From Bdellovibrio bacteriovorus (GTDB taxonomy: Bacteria > Bdellovibrionota > Bdellovibrionia > Bdellovibrionales > Bdellovibrionaceae): a stretch of 64,000 nucleotides of DNA. The notes beneath the pieces are model-generated. The model saw only the letters and a list, made by a program, of their open reading frames with translations, was not told the origin of the DNA and searched no databases. The stretch lies in assembly GCF_001592735.1 (NCBI RefSeq), contig NZ_LUKE01000002.1:62001-126000 (forward strand). The letters run 5' to 3'. Of this stretch, positions 1-8,251 are shown piece after piece (the stretch's first letter is position 1; each line of letters begins with the position of its first letter). Position numbers and translations under genes: made by a program.

Positions 1-641
1 ACAGGCCCTGGAAGACTGGCTTCGATTTGCGCGTCAGCTTTAGGATCTAACGAAGACCAGTTCAATAAAACTTCGGCCTTCACCCCGGCCAGTGCTTTGC
101 GTGAATCCAGAGAATTCGAATTGTTTTCAATGGTCGTATCCGCGACCACATCTCTTAAAACTGCGGCCACTTCATCACGGGCCCCGGCCTGCAAGGCTTC
201 AAAAAGATAATCCAAAGCTGCATTTTGCAAAGAGGCGGTGTCCTTTGAAGCCTCCGCCAACAGCAAAGGCTTCATGCTTTGAATCAGCGTGCGATCTTCA
301 AGCAGCTCTTTTTTATCGCGCTCTTCATTTTTGGCCATTAACACTTTTTTGCGAATGCCAAGATATCTTTCTAAATCCGCCCGGTATTTAAAATCGGTGA
401 AGGCTTTATTTTCGGCAGATTTTTGAACCGGAGACGAAGTCGCCCTCTCAGAAGGCACCACCGCTTCCGCCTTTACTATGGCTTTGGGCCCGGGCTGAGG
501 AAGCTGAGGAGGCGAATTCGCCGGAGTCTCTTTTGAAGACTCCGGCCCTTTAGTTTTTTCTTCGGGAGATGCGGAGAGGAAGTAAACTCCCAATCCGATA
601 CCGACGACCACCACCACAGATAAGGCTATTTTCTTAATCAT
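1..641 (-). CDS. Membrane-anchored protein, C-terminus beyond window (partial)
   Basis: The frame is open from an ATG at 641 to the window edge, so about 213 residues are visible and the stop lies outside. The protein starts with a short basic segment and a hydrophobic stretch at about residues 5-24 (signal anchor). A Pro/Ser/Lys-rich linker to about residue 80 follows, and then a helical, Ala/Leu/Glu-rich region without a recognised catalytic motif that could be HEAT- or TPR-like. The ATG overlaps the stop of the upstream lipoprotein gene (ATGA), which suggests translational coupling and a shared envelope role. Function is unknown. The reading frame is convincing, the family is not. Confidence 0.7.
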   Translation of the reverse strand, partial: MIKKIALSVVVVVGIGLGVYFLSASPEEKTKGPESSKETPANSPPQLPQPGPKAIVKAEAVVPSERATSSPVQKSAENKAFTDFKYRADLERYLGIRKKVLMAKNEERDKKELLEDRTLIQSMKPLLLAEASKDTASLQNAALDYLFEALQAGARDEVAAVLRDVVADTTIENNSNSLDSRKALAGVKAEVLLNWSSLDPKADAQIEASLPGP

Positions 642-3364
642 TTGTCAAAAACTCCGCGAGTTAATTTTTGACGGAAGAGCGAACGATTCATATCTTTCGC
701 ACCTTCATTTTGGAAGTAAGCCGAACCATTTAAGTAACCATTCGTCACCAGGATGTTGTGATGAATAGCACTGGATTGGACAAACACGTTATACACCTTA
801 CCGAAGTGTTTAATCGGAGTGATGGACACGATGGGATCCAGTGCGCCACCCACTTGGACTAAAGCTTCGCCTGATTTAAACTCACCGGCTTTTTTCATCA
901 TACCATCCGCTGTTACCACGGGATGGTTCGGAGTTAATTTCAACTCGCGACCGGACTGCATTTTGAAGACCAAGATGTCATGTTCGGTATCGATAAGCTC
1001 CGTCACCCATTGGTCGACTTTCGTTTTAACTACAGTCTTGCTTCCCATGCTTTGCGCACTTTGCAATGAAGCGACATAACCTGCATTTTTAGTTAAAGCA
1101 TCAATGAATGGCATGTATTTCAATTTGCCGTTCGCATGCTCTTGCGCCAGGATTTGTTGCTCGGGAGTGGCGCATGAAGATACGCAGACTGTTGCCACAT
1201 AAGCTGTCGCAGGCATTGTACAAGGAGCACTTGCCACTTTCGGAGCAATCCATGGTTTTTCTGGTTTATAAGCGTAGTTCATGAATGTTGGATACAACTC
1301 ACGACCTTTACCGCCGACAGACACCTCTTTACCGTCAACTTTGATTGTCACGTTTTCGAAGTTCGTTAAAAACTCTTTAATCACTGGCAAGTCATTTTGA
1401 CATTTCACCATCCAGTCGTAACGACCTTTGGCTTCGGTGTTATTTAAGCTGTCTTGCGAACAACGACGAGCCACATAGTCACGGCAGAAGCTTTCTTCAA
1501 CCCACGCCGTTGGCACGGAAACATCGCTTTCAAGTTGCACGCTGTGATTGATACAAGCGTAAGTTTTCGTATTCACAACTTCGCGAGTTTTTACAATCAA
1601 ACCAATTTGGTTTTTAGGGCAAACTTTAGAGCTGTTGGCCTCTTCTGTTGTTGAAGAGCTTTCTTGACGACGAACCGCTTCAGGGTTGCCATCACAAACT
1701 CGTTCTTCAACCGGCGCTACCTGATCACCGCAACGGCTGTTATCGACCTGGTTGCCTTTATCATCACGGCACACGAAAACGCGTGTTTGCTTACCGCCGC
1801 AATCGGCTGAGCATGATGAATAATTATCAGTTCCGGCATAGCTGTAAACAGGGCATGAACCTGATGTTTTAATATCCCCCTGACGAGTGTTCGAATTTAC
1901 CACGGAACCATCTTGACATGTTTGATCCGTTACTTGGTTAAAGATGTCAAAGATGCCTTGTTCTTGGAACTGACATTGTTTTTGAACTTGGATTTCACCA
2001 ATCACCACGCCCGTTTTCACGGTTCCATGAGAACCAAAGCTTCCACAACCTTCATGACAAGTCATTTGGTTCGCACTTTGAGATCCGGAAAGAACACCGT
2101 TATTACAAGAGCGTACTTCACTGACACTTTCACATGTGTTAGCTGGAGTGGAAGTCGTGTAAAGAACTTTAGAAGCTCCGTTGGCAAGAAGCGAACCATC
2201 TGGCAAGCGGCAAGATTGACCTTGGCATTCACCTTCATTGGTTTTTTCTTTCGTGCGCGAAGTTTCTTTCCATTCTAAATGCTCAACCACAAGTTGACAC
2301 TCTTCGATCACGACGTCACGGTAAGTCACTGTTTTAGTGCCGTCGATACCACAAGCTTGAACTTCTGAATAAAGCTCGCCCTCGAACATGCGTTTTTCAC
2401 CTTGGAAAACACAAGCGTTAGGATTTGTTGGTTCTTCGGGCTCTTCTGGGATATCAAGATTTTCAATCACACGGATTGAATGTTTTAAGGTGATCCATGG
2501 TTCCGTGCTCGCACCTAAGAATAATGTCGCGGTCACGGGATATGTGCCAATGGCGTTATAGGCATGGCTCACCGTTTGGTTTGCGGCAGTTTGGCCATCA
2601 CCAAAATTCCAGCGAACGGCGCCGACTTTAGCAGTCAAACATGAAGGAATAAATACCGACAAGGTGGTCGCTACTTTCACTTTTGTTTCAGTTGGACCCG
2701 AAATTGATACATCCACCGCGCATTCCATACCATCAACAAGACCGATGATATTAATGTCACGAGAAACCACTGTTACTTTGTCGGCGGAATCCGTCACCGT
2801 GGCTTTTACGGTGTGAACTCTTTCGTCAAAGAAAATATGCGTAGGGTTCATACCCGCTTGCAGGGGAGTTGAATCACCAAAATCCCAAGCAATCGACTTA
2901 ACAGTCACTGAAGAAGGTATCACTAAGCCAAAGCTCACATCACTATAAGAAAACGCGATGTGGGGGGCGGACATAGCAATTTCCGTCGAAACAACTTCTG
3001 TTTGGAAAGAAACCGCCGCGGCACCCGCCGTCTTTTCTTGGGCGACGACCACGTAAGAACCTGCCTGTTTATAAAGAGACGTCAGACCGGCTTTGGTTGC
3101 GACCGCACGGCTGGCACCTGCCACCTTCCAACTGACGTTTTGACCATTGACGCAGTTTCCGGCTTCTGCCAAGGCGTAATTCACAGCACTTCCTGATTGC
3201 GCTGAAGACTCCCCGACAATTTGCACGCCGTCACCGGTTGGTACAGATTCACATGATACAGAGGCTGTATTGAACGTTCCGATTTCCTCGTTAGTTGCTG
3301 CAGGCTTTTGACAGCCGGCTGCGACTAAAAGACTGAGTGACAATAAGACTCTTCCGTAATTCAT
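638..3364 (-). CDS. Large lipoprotein with PKD, Cys-rich/TSP1-like and Hint-like regions
   Basis: This 908-residue protein has a lipoprotein signal peptide with lipobox VAAGC (Cys18). Two PKD-type Ig-like domains follow at about 130-207 and 215-302; both carry the W-(D/N)-F-G-D core. Residues 318-680 are rich in cysteine, with a stretch at 505-557 resembling a thrombospondin type 1 repeat. The C-terminal 727-880 resembles a Hint (hedgehog/intein) module: a Cys-x3-Cys start, TPNHPVVT with the B-block T-x-x-H, and a late HHNILVTNG block. Hint modules self-cleave, so processing or release of the C-terminus is possible. PKD and TSP modules usually bind proteins or carbohydrates. The start ATG has a GGGAG ribosome site. 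It is likely an outer-membrane surface protein, translated with the next gene. Confidence 0.8.
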   Translation of the reverse strand: MNYGRVLLSLSLLVAAGCQKPAATNEEIGTFNTASVSCESVPTGDGVQIVGESSAQSGSAVNYALAEAGNCVNGQNVSWKVAGASRAVATKAGLTSLYKQAGSYVVVAQEKTAGAAAVSFQTEVVSTEIAMSAPHIAFSYSDVSFGLVIPSSVTVKSIAWDFGDSTPLQAGMNPTHIFFDERVHTVKATVTDSADKVTVVSRDINIIGLVDGMECAVDVSISGPTETKVKVATTLSVFIPSCLTAKVGAVRWNFGDGQTAANQTVSHAYNAIGTYPVTATLFLGASTEPWITLKHSIRVIENLDIPEEPEEPTNPNACVFQGEKRMFEGELYSEVQACGIDGTKTVTYRDVVIEECQLVVEHLEWKETSRTKEKTNEGECQGQSCRLPDGSLLANGASKVLYTTSTPANTCESVSEVRSCNNGVLSGSQSANQMTCHEGCGSFGSHGTVKTGVVIGEIQVQKQCQFQEQGIFDIFNQVTDQTCQDGSVVNSNTRQGDIKTSGSCPVYSYAGTDNYSSCSADCGGKQTRVFVCRDDKGNQVDNSRCGDQVAPVEERVCDGNPEAVRRQESSSTTEEANSSKVCPKNQIGLIVKTREVVNTKTYACINHSVQLESDVSVPTAWVEESFCRDYVARRCSQDSLNNTEAKGRYDWMVKCQNDLPVIKEFLTNFENVTIKVDGKEVSVGGKGRELYPTFMNYAYKPEKPWIAPKVASAPCTMPATAYVATVCVSSCATPEQQILAQEHANGKLKYMPFIDALTKNAGYVASLQSAQSMGSKTVVKTKVDQWVTELIDTEHDILVFKMQSGRELKLTPNHPVVTADGMMKKAGEFKSGEALVQVGGALDPIVSITPIKHFGKVYNVFVQSSAIHHNILVTNGYLNGSAYFQNEGAKDMNRSLFRQKLTRGVFDK

Positions 3365-3457
3365 GACCGCTCCCTTGCATGAAATTAATCTTCAAGGCAG
3401 CAGGAAAAAATCTCCATACTTTTTCAATGTTCGCATCATAATGGATACATGGGTTGG

Positions 3458-3497
3458 AAAGACTTTTTACAGTTTTTTAGACATTTAAAAAGTCTTT
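3458..3497. terminator. Inverted repeat with T-run, probable terminator
   Basis: The arms AAAGACTTTTTA (3458-3469) and TAAAAAGTCTTT (3486-3497) form a perfect 12-bp stem, followed on the plus strand by further T residues. It sits just after the stop of the minus-strand protease gene (3517) and upstream of the 908-residue lipoprotein gene. In the minus direction the U-tract is short, so function as an intrinsic terminator for the protease operon is plausible but not certain. Confidence 0.45.
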
Positions 3498-3516
3498 TTT
3501 TTCGTCAATTTTTTGA

Positions 3517-5244
3517 TCATTTACAGTCTGAGACAGAGAGGAACTCTTGGCCCTTATAGAGGGTCTTTTTAAAATACTCATAGCGAAGGGGGGACTTCAG
3601 CTTTAACACTTGAGGATAATAGCGATAGTAAGTAAAGCTTTCGGCGAAATCCTCAAAAAAGTCCTTCGACGCGTAGTCAGTGACAAACTCCTGCGGGCGC
3701 TCATTAATAAAATGCTTCTCTTTTTCCACCCACCCGGAAGCCTTTAGCCATTCCTGGCTGCTATCAAGTCCATAGAACGTCCCATAGTTGTGGGCGATCT
3801 CATGGAAAGTGGTGTGCTCTTTGTGGGAGTCACTCATCGCATCCATAGGCTTATAAAACTGGATAATGCCGTTAGATAAGACATTGGGATTGACGGGATT
3901 TAAAATCCCAGAGTGATTCATGCGCACGTAAGTGGGAAGCTGGATAGCGGGCAACATGGTCAAGGCATTTAAGTAAGGCCCGAGCTCAGCCTTGCTCCAA
4001 GGGCGCACCTTAAAGTAAGCATCAAACTCGTCTTGATCTTTGGGGGTCGGCGCTTTTAAGCGATCAAAGCCTAAATGCGAAAGAATGATTTTATATTTCA
4101 TCGCGACATAAAGATACAAAACACCGTCTTCAGAGCCAAAGACGGCTTCTGCCGCGCAAAGCGCTTTATCACATTTGAGGTCTTTAAATTTTGTCCAGAA
4201 GTCGATATCTTGTTCGGGCTTAAATTTATAACTCTTATAAGTGACTAAATAACGATAAGCCTCAATAAGTTTGGCATTTTCATCTTTAATCGCAAGTCCC
4301 CCGACACCAAGACTTGATTTTGCGCCAGAATGGCTCACGGCTAAGATTTCCGCCTTCATGGCTTCGTGAGTTGGGAAAGGTTTGCGACACAAGGCTTGGT
4401 CGGTGGAAAGCGCTTCATTAAAAGTACTTTTACGTTTCACACCGTGTTTGGCGATGAGTTTTTCAGTTGTGGAAATAATCCAGTCTTTATAAGCGGCCAC
4501 TTGCGTTCCAACACCGGTGTAAACGCACTTGTCCCCTTCAACGGGCTGTCCAAAAAACGCGTCGACATCATCAGCGCCATTCACCACACCGACGACGACG
4601 GAAACTTGACCCGAGTGTTTTGCAAATAACGGCCCTCCGGAGTCTCCGGTGCAAATGCCTTTTCCGATGCTTTGATCAAAGAAAAAATATTGCGGCGAAG
4701 CGGATCTGATTTCAGCCGTTAAATCCACAGATCGCAACACACCGTGGTCGTTTTTCACACTGCTAGTGCGACCATACCCCACGGCGTGCAACGTGCGACT
4801 CCCGGGGGCGGTGAGCGTTTCAGGCATCAAAGCAGGAACGGCTTTTTTCGGAGCCGGCTTTTCAAGCCAGATAAGTCCAATATCATTTTTATGTTCGTTT
4901 TTAAGTTTCATCACGCCCTCAGAAATCAGTTGGTAATTTTCGTGAGGAATGAGTTCTGCCGACATTACGGATTTTTTTGGATCTGCGGCAAAAAAGATTT
5001 CTAAATCGCCACCATCTTTCACGCAATGAGCGGCCGTTAAAACGATTTGTTCTGCAATCAAAGTTCCGGTGCAGATGCGATTAAAGCCATCCACGATTTT
5101 AACGACCGACCGCAGATCTGGATCTGAAAACGGTGTGGCCTTGCCCCCAACGATCGCGTTTTCTTGTTCTAATTCCGCTATTTCATGCGAAGTCGGACCC
5201 GCGCACGCTGAGAGTAACAAAATACTGAGTAAATATTTTTTCAC
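3517..5244 (-). CDS. Lipoprotein with trypsin-like (S1) and HExxH metallopeptidase domains
   Basis: I place the start at GTG 5244, which overlaps the stop of the upstream protease gene (GTGA) and directly precedes a lipoprotein signal peptide (lipobox LLSAC, Cys14); a longer frame from 5280 would bury that signal. The 575-residue product has an S1 domain at about 31-275: IVGG activation site, LTAAHC with His73, Asp121 in NDIGLI, and GDSGGP with Ser202. The C-terminal half carries HEIAH at 481-485 and EDFAES at about 531-536, the pattern of a gluzincin zinc site. It therefore looks like a two-domain surface protease. Pairing with a second S1 lipoprotein suggests an extracellular proteolytic role, for example during prey attack (inference). 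Confidence 0.85.
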   Translation of the reverse strand: MKKYLLSILLLSACAGPTSHEIAELEQENAIVGGKATPFSDPDLRSVVKIVDGFNRICTGTLIAEQIVLTAAHCVKDGGDLEIFFAADPKKSVMSAELIPHENYQLISEGVMKLKNEHKNDIGLIWLEKPAPKKAVPALMPETLTAPGSRTLHAVGYGRTSSVKNDHGVLRSVDLTAEIRSASPQYFFFDQSIGKGICTGDSGGPLFAKHSGQVSVVVGVVNGADDVDAFFGQPVEGDKCVYTGVGTQVAAYKDWIISTTEKLIAKHGVKRKSTFNEALSTDQALCRKPFPTHEAMKAEILAVSHSGAKSSLGVGGLAIKDENAKLIEAYRYLVTYKSYKFKPEQDIDFWTKFKDLKCDKALCAAEAVFGSEDGVLYLYVAMKYKIILSHLGFDRLKAPTPKDQDEFDAYFKVRPWSKAELGPYLNALTMLPAIQLPTYVRMNHSGILNPVNPNVLSNGIIQFYKPMDAMSDSHKEHTTFHEIAHNYGTFYGLDSSQEWLKASGWVEKEKHFINERPQEFVTDYASKDFFEDFAESFTYYRYYPQVLKLKSPLRYEYFKKTLYKGQEFLSVSDCK

Positions 5245-6320
5245 GGTTGCCCCCACGCCGCCATCATCCCGAACTGACAAGCACGATCAAAAGTGACCGT
5301 ACCCCCTGCAGATCGACCCGATTTGCTAGATCCAGAAATATCAACCACCCAAAGAGTTTTTCCGCGGTAATCGCTAGATGCGCGTGGGGCTGACTTTTTA
5401 ACCGACTTTGTAAAGTCGACGAGAGAAAGCGTTTTTTTCACAGCGTTCATATAGGCGGCATCGTTAAAGCAATCAGGCGCCACATTCGAGGAACTTCCCA
5501 ATCTGGCTTTTTGTTGAGAGATCCATGGGAGGTAATAGGCGGTCTGAGTAGTGATCGCGTTGTAGTGACACATATCACCCACCACCTTACCCATAATTTT
5601 AGTGATCTTGTCTAAGGCCGTGCTGACGGAAACAATGGTGGGGCGCCCGTTGACATACATAAAAGAAGGTCCACCGGAATCACCTTTGCACAGGCCTTTT
5701 TTATTGCGCTGATTATAGATTAATTTTTGCGGACGATTTTTTAAAACTTCACCTTCAAGGTTGACCATGCGTAACACGCCTGAATCATCGTTGCCACTCA
5801 CTGTATTCGTAAGTCCAACCCCGAACGTGCGAACCTGATATTTGCCGGGTTTTAAGGGGCCTTTTGGCAAAGCCGCAATAACGGCGGCTTTGGGTGCAGG
5901 CTCTGCAAGCAAAATCAAACCAATATCGTCCGAGTCTTTATGGTTCATCGACATGAATCCATCAGACGTACTCGCGGGACTATAACCAGGGTGTTGTAAA
6001 ATATATTCCGCCCGAACTTCTTGACGGTTGATGAAGATGACCGAAAGATCACTGGCACTGATATTTTTTAAACAGTGAGCGGCCGTGAGAACAAATTTTG
6101 AATCAATCAAAGTGCCGGTGCAAAAGGTATCTCCTCGTAAAGTCAAAGCCACCGTCGCCTTAGCACCTGGATCCTCGGCGGAAATACGGTCAGCCCCCAC
6201 GATGCCTTGCGGGATGATGTCGTGGCCATTTTCTAATTCATGGCGCGCAGGATTTTGCCCCTCGCAGGCAGCAAGTATGAAAAAAGAAAAAGCGCAGGCC
6301 AAAAACAGAGACTGTTTCAT
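5241..6320 (-). CDS. Trypsin-like serine protease lipoprotein
   Basis: This 359-residue S1-family protease has a lipoprotein signal (lipobox ILAAC, Cys19). The catalytic triad is visible: His82 in LTAAHC, Asp132 in DDIGLILL, and Ser215 in GDSGGPS. The probable activation site is GIVG at about 39-42. The C-terminal ~85 residues after the protease core are basic and Ser/Gly-rich and are not recognised. The ATG is preceded by AAGGA at a 7-base spacing. The gene overlaps the next S1/metallopeptidase gene by four bases, so the two are probably co-translated and may act in sequence. It is predicted to be membrane-anchored and exposed in the periplasm or at the surface. Confidence 0.88.
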   Translation of the reverse strand: MKQSLFLACAFSFFILAACEGQNPARHELENGHDIIPQGIVGADRISAEDPGAKATVALTLRGDTFCTGTLIDSKFVLTAAHCLKNISASDLSVIFINRQEVRAEYILQHPGYSPASTSDGFMSMNHKDSDDIGLILLAEPAPKAAVIAALPKGPLKPGKYQVRTFGVGLTNTVSGNDDSGVLRMVNLEGEVLKNRPQKLIYNQRNKKGLCKGDSGGPSFMYVNGRPTIVSVSTALDKITKIMGKVVGDMCHYNAITTQTAYYLPWISQQKARLGSSSNVAPDCFNDAAYMNAVKKTLSLVDFTKSVKKSAPRASSDYRGKTLWVVDISGSSKSGRSAGGTVTFDRACQFGMMAAWGQP

Positions 6321-6477
6321 TTCGAGATCCTTTGGTTATAAGGATAAAACAGCAAGGCCAGGGCCACATTTAGGGGGATGATTCCGGGTTTAAAGCGAGC
6401 TCAATGGTATGGCCTTTCAAAGCGCCGAATATTGCGCCCAAGGGGCCATTTAGTAGACAGGACTCTCTTCGGGGACC

Positions 6478-7263
6478 TTAAGGCAAAATGATTTTTGAAG
6501 GCTCGCCCGGAGGCGTCCATTTAAGTTTAATCTCTAATGGGAAGTGATCAGAGCTGACGACGGTGTGATGAACCCTGGCATCCAGCACGTCAAAGCCGCG
6601 CACAAAGACGTGATCGAGTTTTAAAAAGCGTCCGTCATCTTGAAGATCCAAGTGTTCAAGTTTTAGATCACGGAAGATACTTTTCATCACCATAAAGCGT
6701 TTCAGGTTCCAGGTGTTAAAGTCCCCAGCTAAAACCACCGGTCCATTAAAGTGCGAAATCTTTTCGGCGATTTCATAAAGCGAGCCGGTGAAAGCCCCTA
6801 TGGTCACAAAATTTAAAACATGCGTGCACACAAAAAGAACTTTGGTGCCATTAAAATCATATTCGTTAAAAAGTGTGAGCTTGGGCGTGAGCCAAAACAT
6901 TTCTTTGGTTTTAGCTCTGATAAAATCAACCGCTTTCGGTGCATACGGAGACCCAATGGCCACCCCGGTGCTGCTTTGATCTTTTTTATACTGAAAACTT
7001 TGTGCTAAATGCCATTCGTAAGCCGCAAAATCTTTTTTCCATATTGTCGGCATCTTGTCTTCACCGACAAGGGCTTCTTGCAAAAGAATAAAGTCTTTAC
7101 CGTAACCGAGTTTTGAAAAGTCGCGCGAAAAAATATGCGCTTTTTGACCTTTATAGACATTCCAAACGAAAATGGAAAACTCTGAAGGCGGAAAAGGCGG
7201 TGATACCGCCTCGCCGATTTTCATTAATACTTTTTCCATTTGCGGAATGAGATAAGGAACCAT
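6478..7263 (-). CDS. Endonuclease/exonuclease/phosphatase (EEP) family protein
   Basis: This 261-residue protein shows the EEP metal-hydrolase signature: Asn35 in WNVYKG, Glu63 in LLQEAL, a His in CTHVLNF at about 148, Asp181-x-Asn183 in AGDFNTWN, and Asp239-His240 in SSDHFPL. The family includes DNases, sphingomyelinases and inositol phosphatases, and the sequence alone does not choose among them. No classical signal peptide is evident, although the first 20 residues are mildly hydrophobic. It lies 14 bases after the HEPN gene on the same strand but is probably functionally separate. The ATG at 7263 has an AAGGA 11 bases upstream, so an internal start is possible. Confidence 0.8.
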   Translation of the reverse strand: MVPYLIPQMEKVLMKIGEAVSPPFPPSEFSIFVWNVYKGQKAHIFSRDFSKLGYGKDFILLQEALVGEDKMPTIWKKDFAAYEWHLAQSFQYKKDQSSTGVAIGSPYAPKAVDFIRAKTKEMFWLTPKLTLFNEYDFNGTKVLFVCTHVLNFVTIGAFTGSLYEIAEKISHFNGPVVLAGDFNTWNLKRFMVMKSIFRDLKLEHLDLQDDGRFLKLDHVFVRGFDVLDARVHHTVVSSDHFPLEIKLKWTPPGEPSKIILP

Positions 7264-7277
7264 GTTTCATTTTATCC

Positions 7278-7685
7278 TTACAGAATGACTTTTACAACCC
7301 GGTCCACGACAAACTTCGCTGATTTTAAAGCTTCTGTAGCATCCTCCTCTTTATAAAACTCTGAAGGTGTCAGGTCTTCACTTCCATAATAGGCCAACTC
7401 TCGATCACGGCGTAAACTTCTTGAAATGGAACATATTTTATCCAGATCCTTATGCAAGACGGTCGGCATTCGCGCTTTCTCCTCTTGAAGAATTCCCGAA
7501 ACATCGTGAATTCGCGGGACGTCGATATGGCAATGGCGCAAAAGAGACTTTAACACAAGCTCCACCACCTCTTGGGACTCACGAACGACGTCAGCCCAGG
7601 CCTTCTTAGAATAAAGATACTCTACAGCCCCTAAGCGTATCTGGGCCCTTTCCGCATAATCTTTTGCTAGTCCCTTATTTTGCAT
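7278..7685 (-). CDS. HEPN-domain protein, probable toxin partner of the MNT gene
   Basis: I chose ATG 7685 (135 residues) because it follows a GGGGG-type ribosome site and overlaps the upstream nucleotidyltransferase stop by 11 bases; an upstream start at 7718 would overlap by 44. The helical protein matches the HEPN family. The C-terminal region contains RRDRELAYYG (92-101) followed by FYKEEDA and a final long helix. The catalytic R-x4-6-H signature of ribonuclease HEPN toxins is not present in its usual form, because tyrosines occupy the end of the motif. HEPN/MNT pairs are known toxin-antitoxin systems in which the MNT protein modifies the HEPN toxin. Here that assignment rests on gene pairing and overlap. 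Confidence 0.75.
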   Translation of the reverse strand: MQNKGLAKDYAERAQIRLGAVEYLYSKKAWADVVRESQEVVELVLKSLLRHCHIDVPRIHDVSGILQEEKARMPTVLHKDLDKICSISRSLRRDRELAYYGSEDLTPSEFYKEEDATEALKSAKFVVDRVVKVIL

Positions 7686-8208
7686 TTTCCCCCTGCCGGA
7701 TCCAATAACCTTGTCCATGGCTCATTTTTTTTATATACAGACCTTTTGCAATATCCCCGCGAATATCCCGAAAAACTTTCTTAACATTTCCATTTAAGTC
7801 ATAAAGAATTTCGCCCTCGATCGCATTTTCTAACCAGAGGCTTCCAACCGGCTCTCCAGGCTTGGGCAACGCCACAAATTGCGGAGAGTATTTTTCGCCG
7901 ACACCCAATTGATCCCAACGTCTATAAAACTCGCGGTCCATTTTTACCTGAGGCCCCAAGACCACCAATATATCGATATCACTTTTTTCGGTGGCCTGAC
8001 CTCGAACTTGGGACCCGAAAAGCACCACTCCCTGGGGAGAAAATACTTTTATTATTTCTTCCAAAGGCAAATCCAGATCGAGAGCTTTAAAAGATTTTAG
8101 TTTACGATTGCACAGTTGATTCAAAGACTCCCCGTTACGAGAAGCCTCTTCTTTTAAAGCCTGATGTAGGCCTGGCTCTAATCTTAGGACGAACTTACCG
8201 GATACCAT
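7675..8208 (-). CDS. RHH-nucleotidyltransferase (MNT) fusion, probable antitoxin
   Basis: This 177-residue protein combines two modules. Residues 1-40 resemble a HicB-type ribbon-helix-helix, with a beta strand (GKFVLRL) followed by two helices containing SLNQLCN. Residues 50-130 form a minimal nucleotidyltransferase: GSQVRG at 65-70 and SDID with Asp77/Asp79 as metal ligands. MNT proteins of HEPN/MNT systems normally lack a DNA-binding domain, so the fusion could let this antitoxin repress its own operon. A perfect 18-bp palindrome lies across the start codon. The gene is followed at once by the overlapping HEPN gene. The C-terminal ~40 residues are basic and unrecognised. Confidence 0.8.
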   Translation of the reverse strand: MVSGKFVLRLEPGLHQALKEEASRNGESLNQLCNRKLKSFKALDLDLPLEEIIKVFSPQGVVLFGSQVRGQATEKSDIDILVVLGPQVKMDREFYRRWDQLGVGEKYSPQFVALPKPGEPVGSLWLENAIEGEILYDLNGNVKKVFRDIRGDIAKGLYIKKMSHGQGYWIRQGENAK

Positions 8209-8240
8209 AGTACTATGGTACTACCATTAGTAGTACTATG
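8203..8240. promoter_or_regulatory. Palindromic operator of the HEPN/MNT module
   Basis: TACCATAGTACTATGGTA at 8203-8220 is a perfect 18-bp palindrome overlapping the MNT start codon (8206-8208). The half-element TAGTACTATG at 8208-8217 is repeated directly at 8231-8240, 23 bp away. Ribbon-helix-helix repressors typically bind short repeated palindromic elements like this, and the MNT protein itself has an RHH-like N-terminus. Autoregulation is inferred. Confidence 0.6.
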
Positions 8241-8251
8241 AAAGAACTTTT

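Noticed and set aside
92-391. Plus-strand 99-codon frame in the first partial gene
   Set aside because: It is the reverse of the convincing minus-strand coding frame and has no protein-like features.
3458-3497. T-rich inverted repeat as a small RNA gene
   Set aside because: No promoter or extended structure is visible; terminator is the simpler reading.
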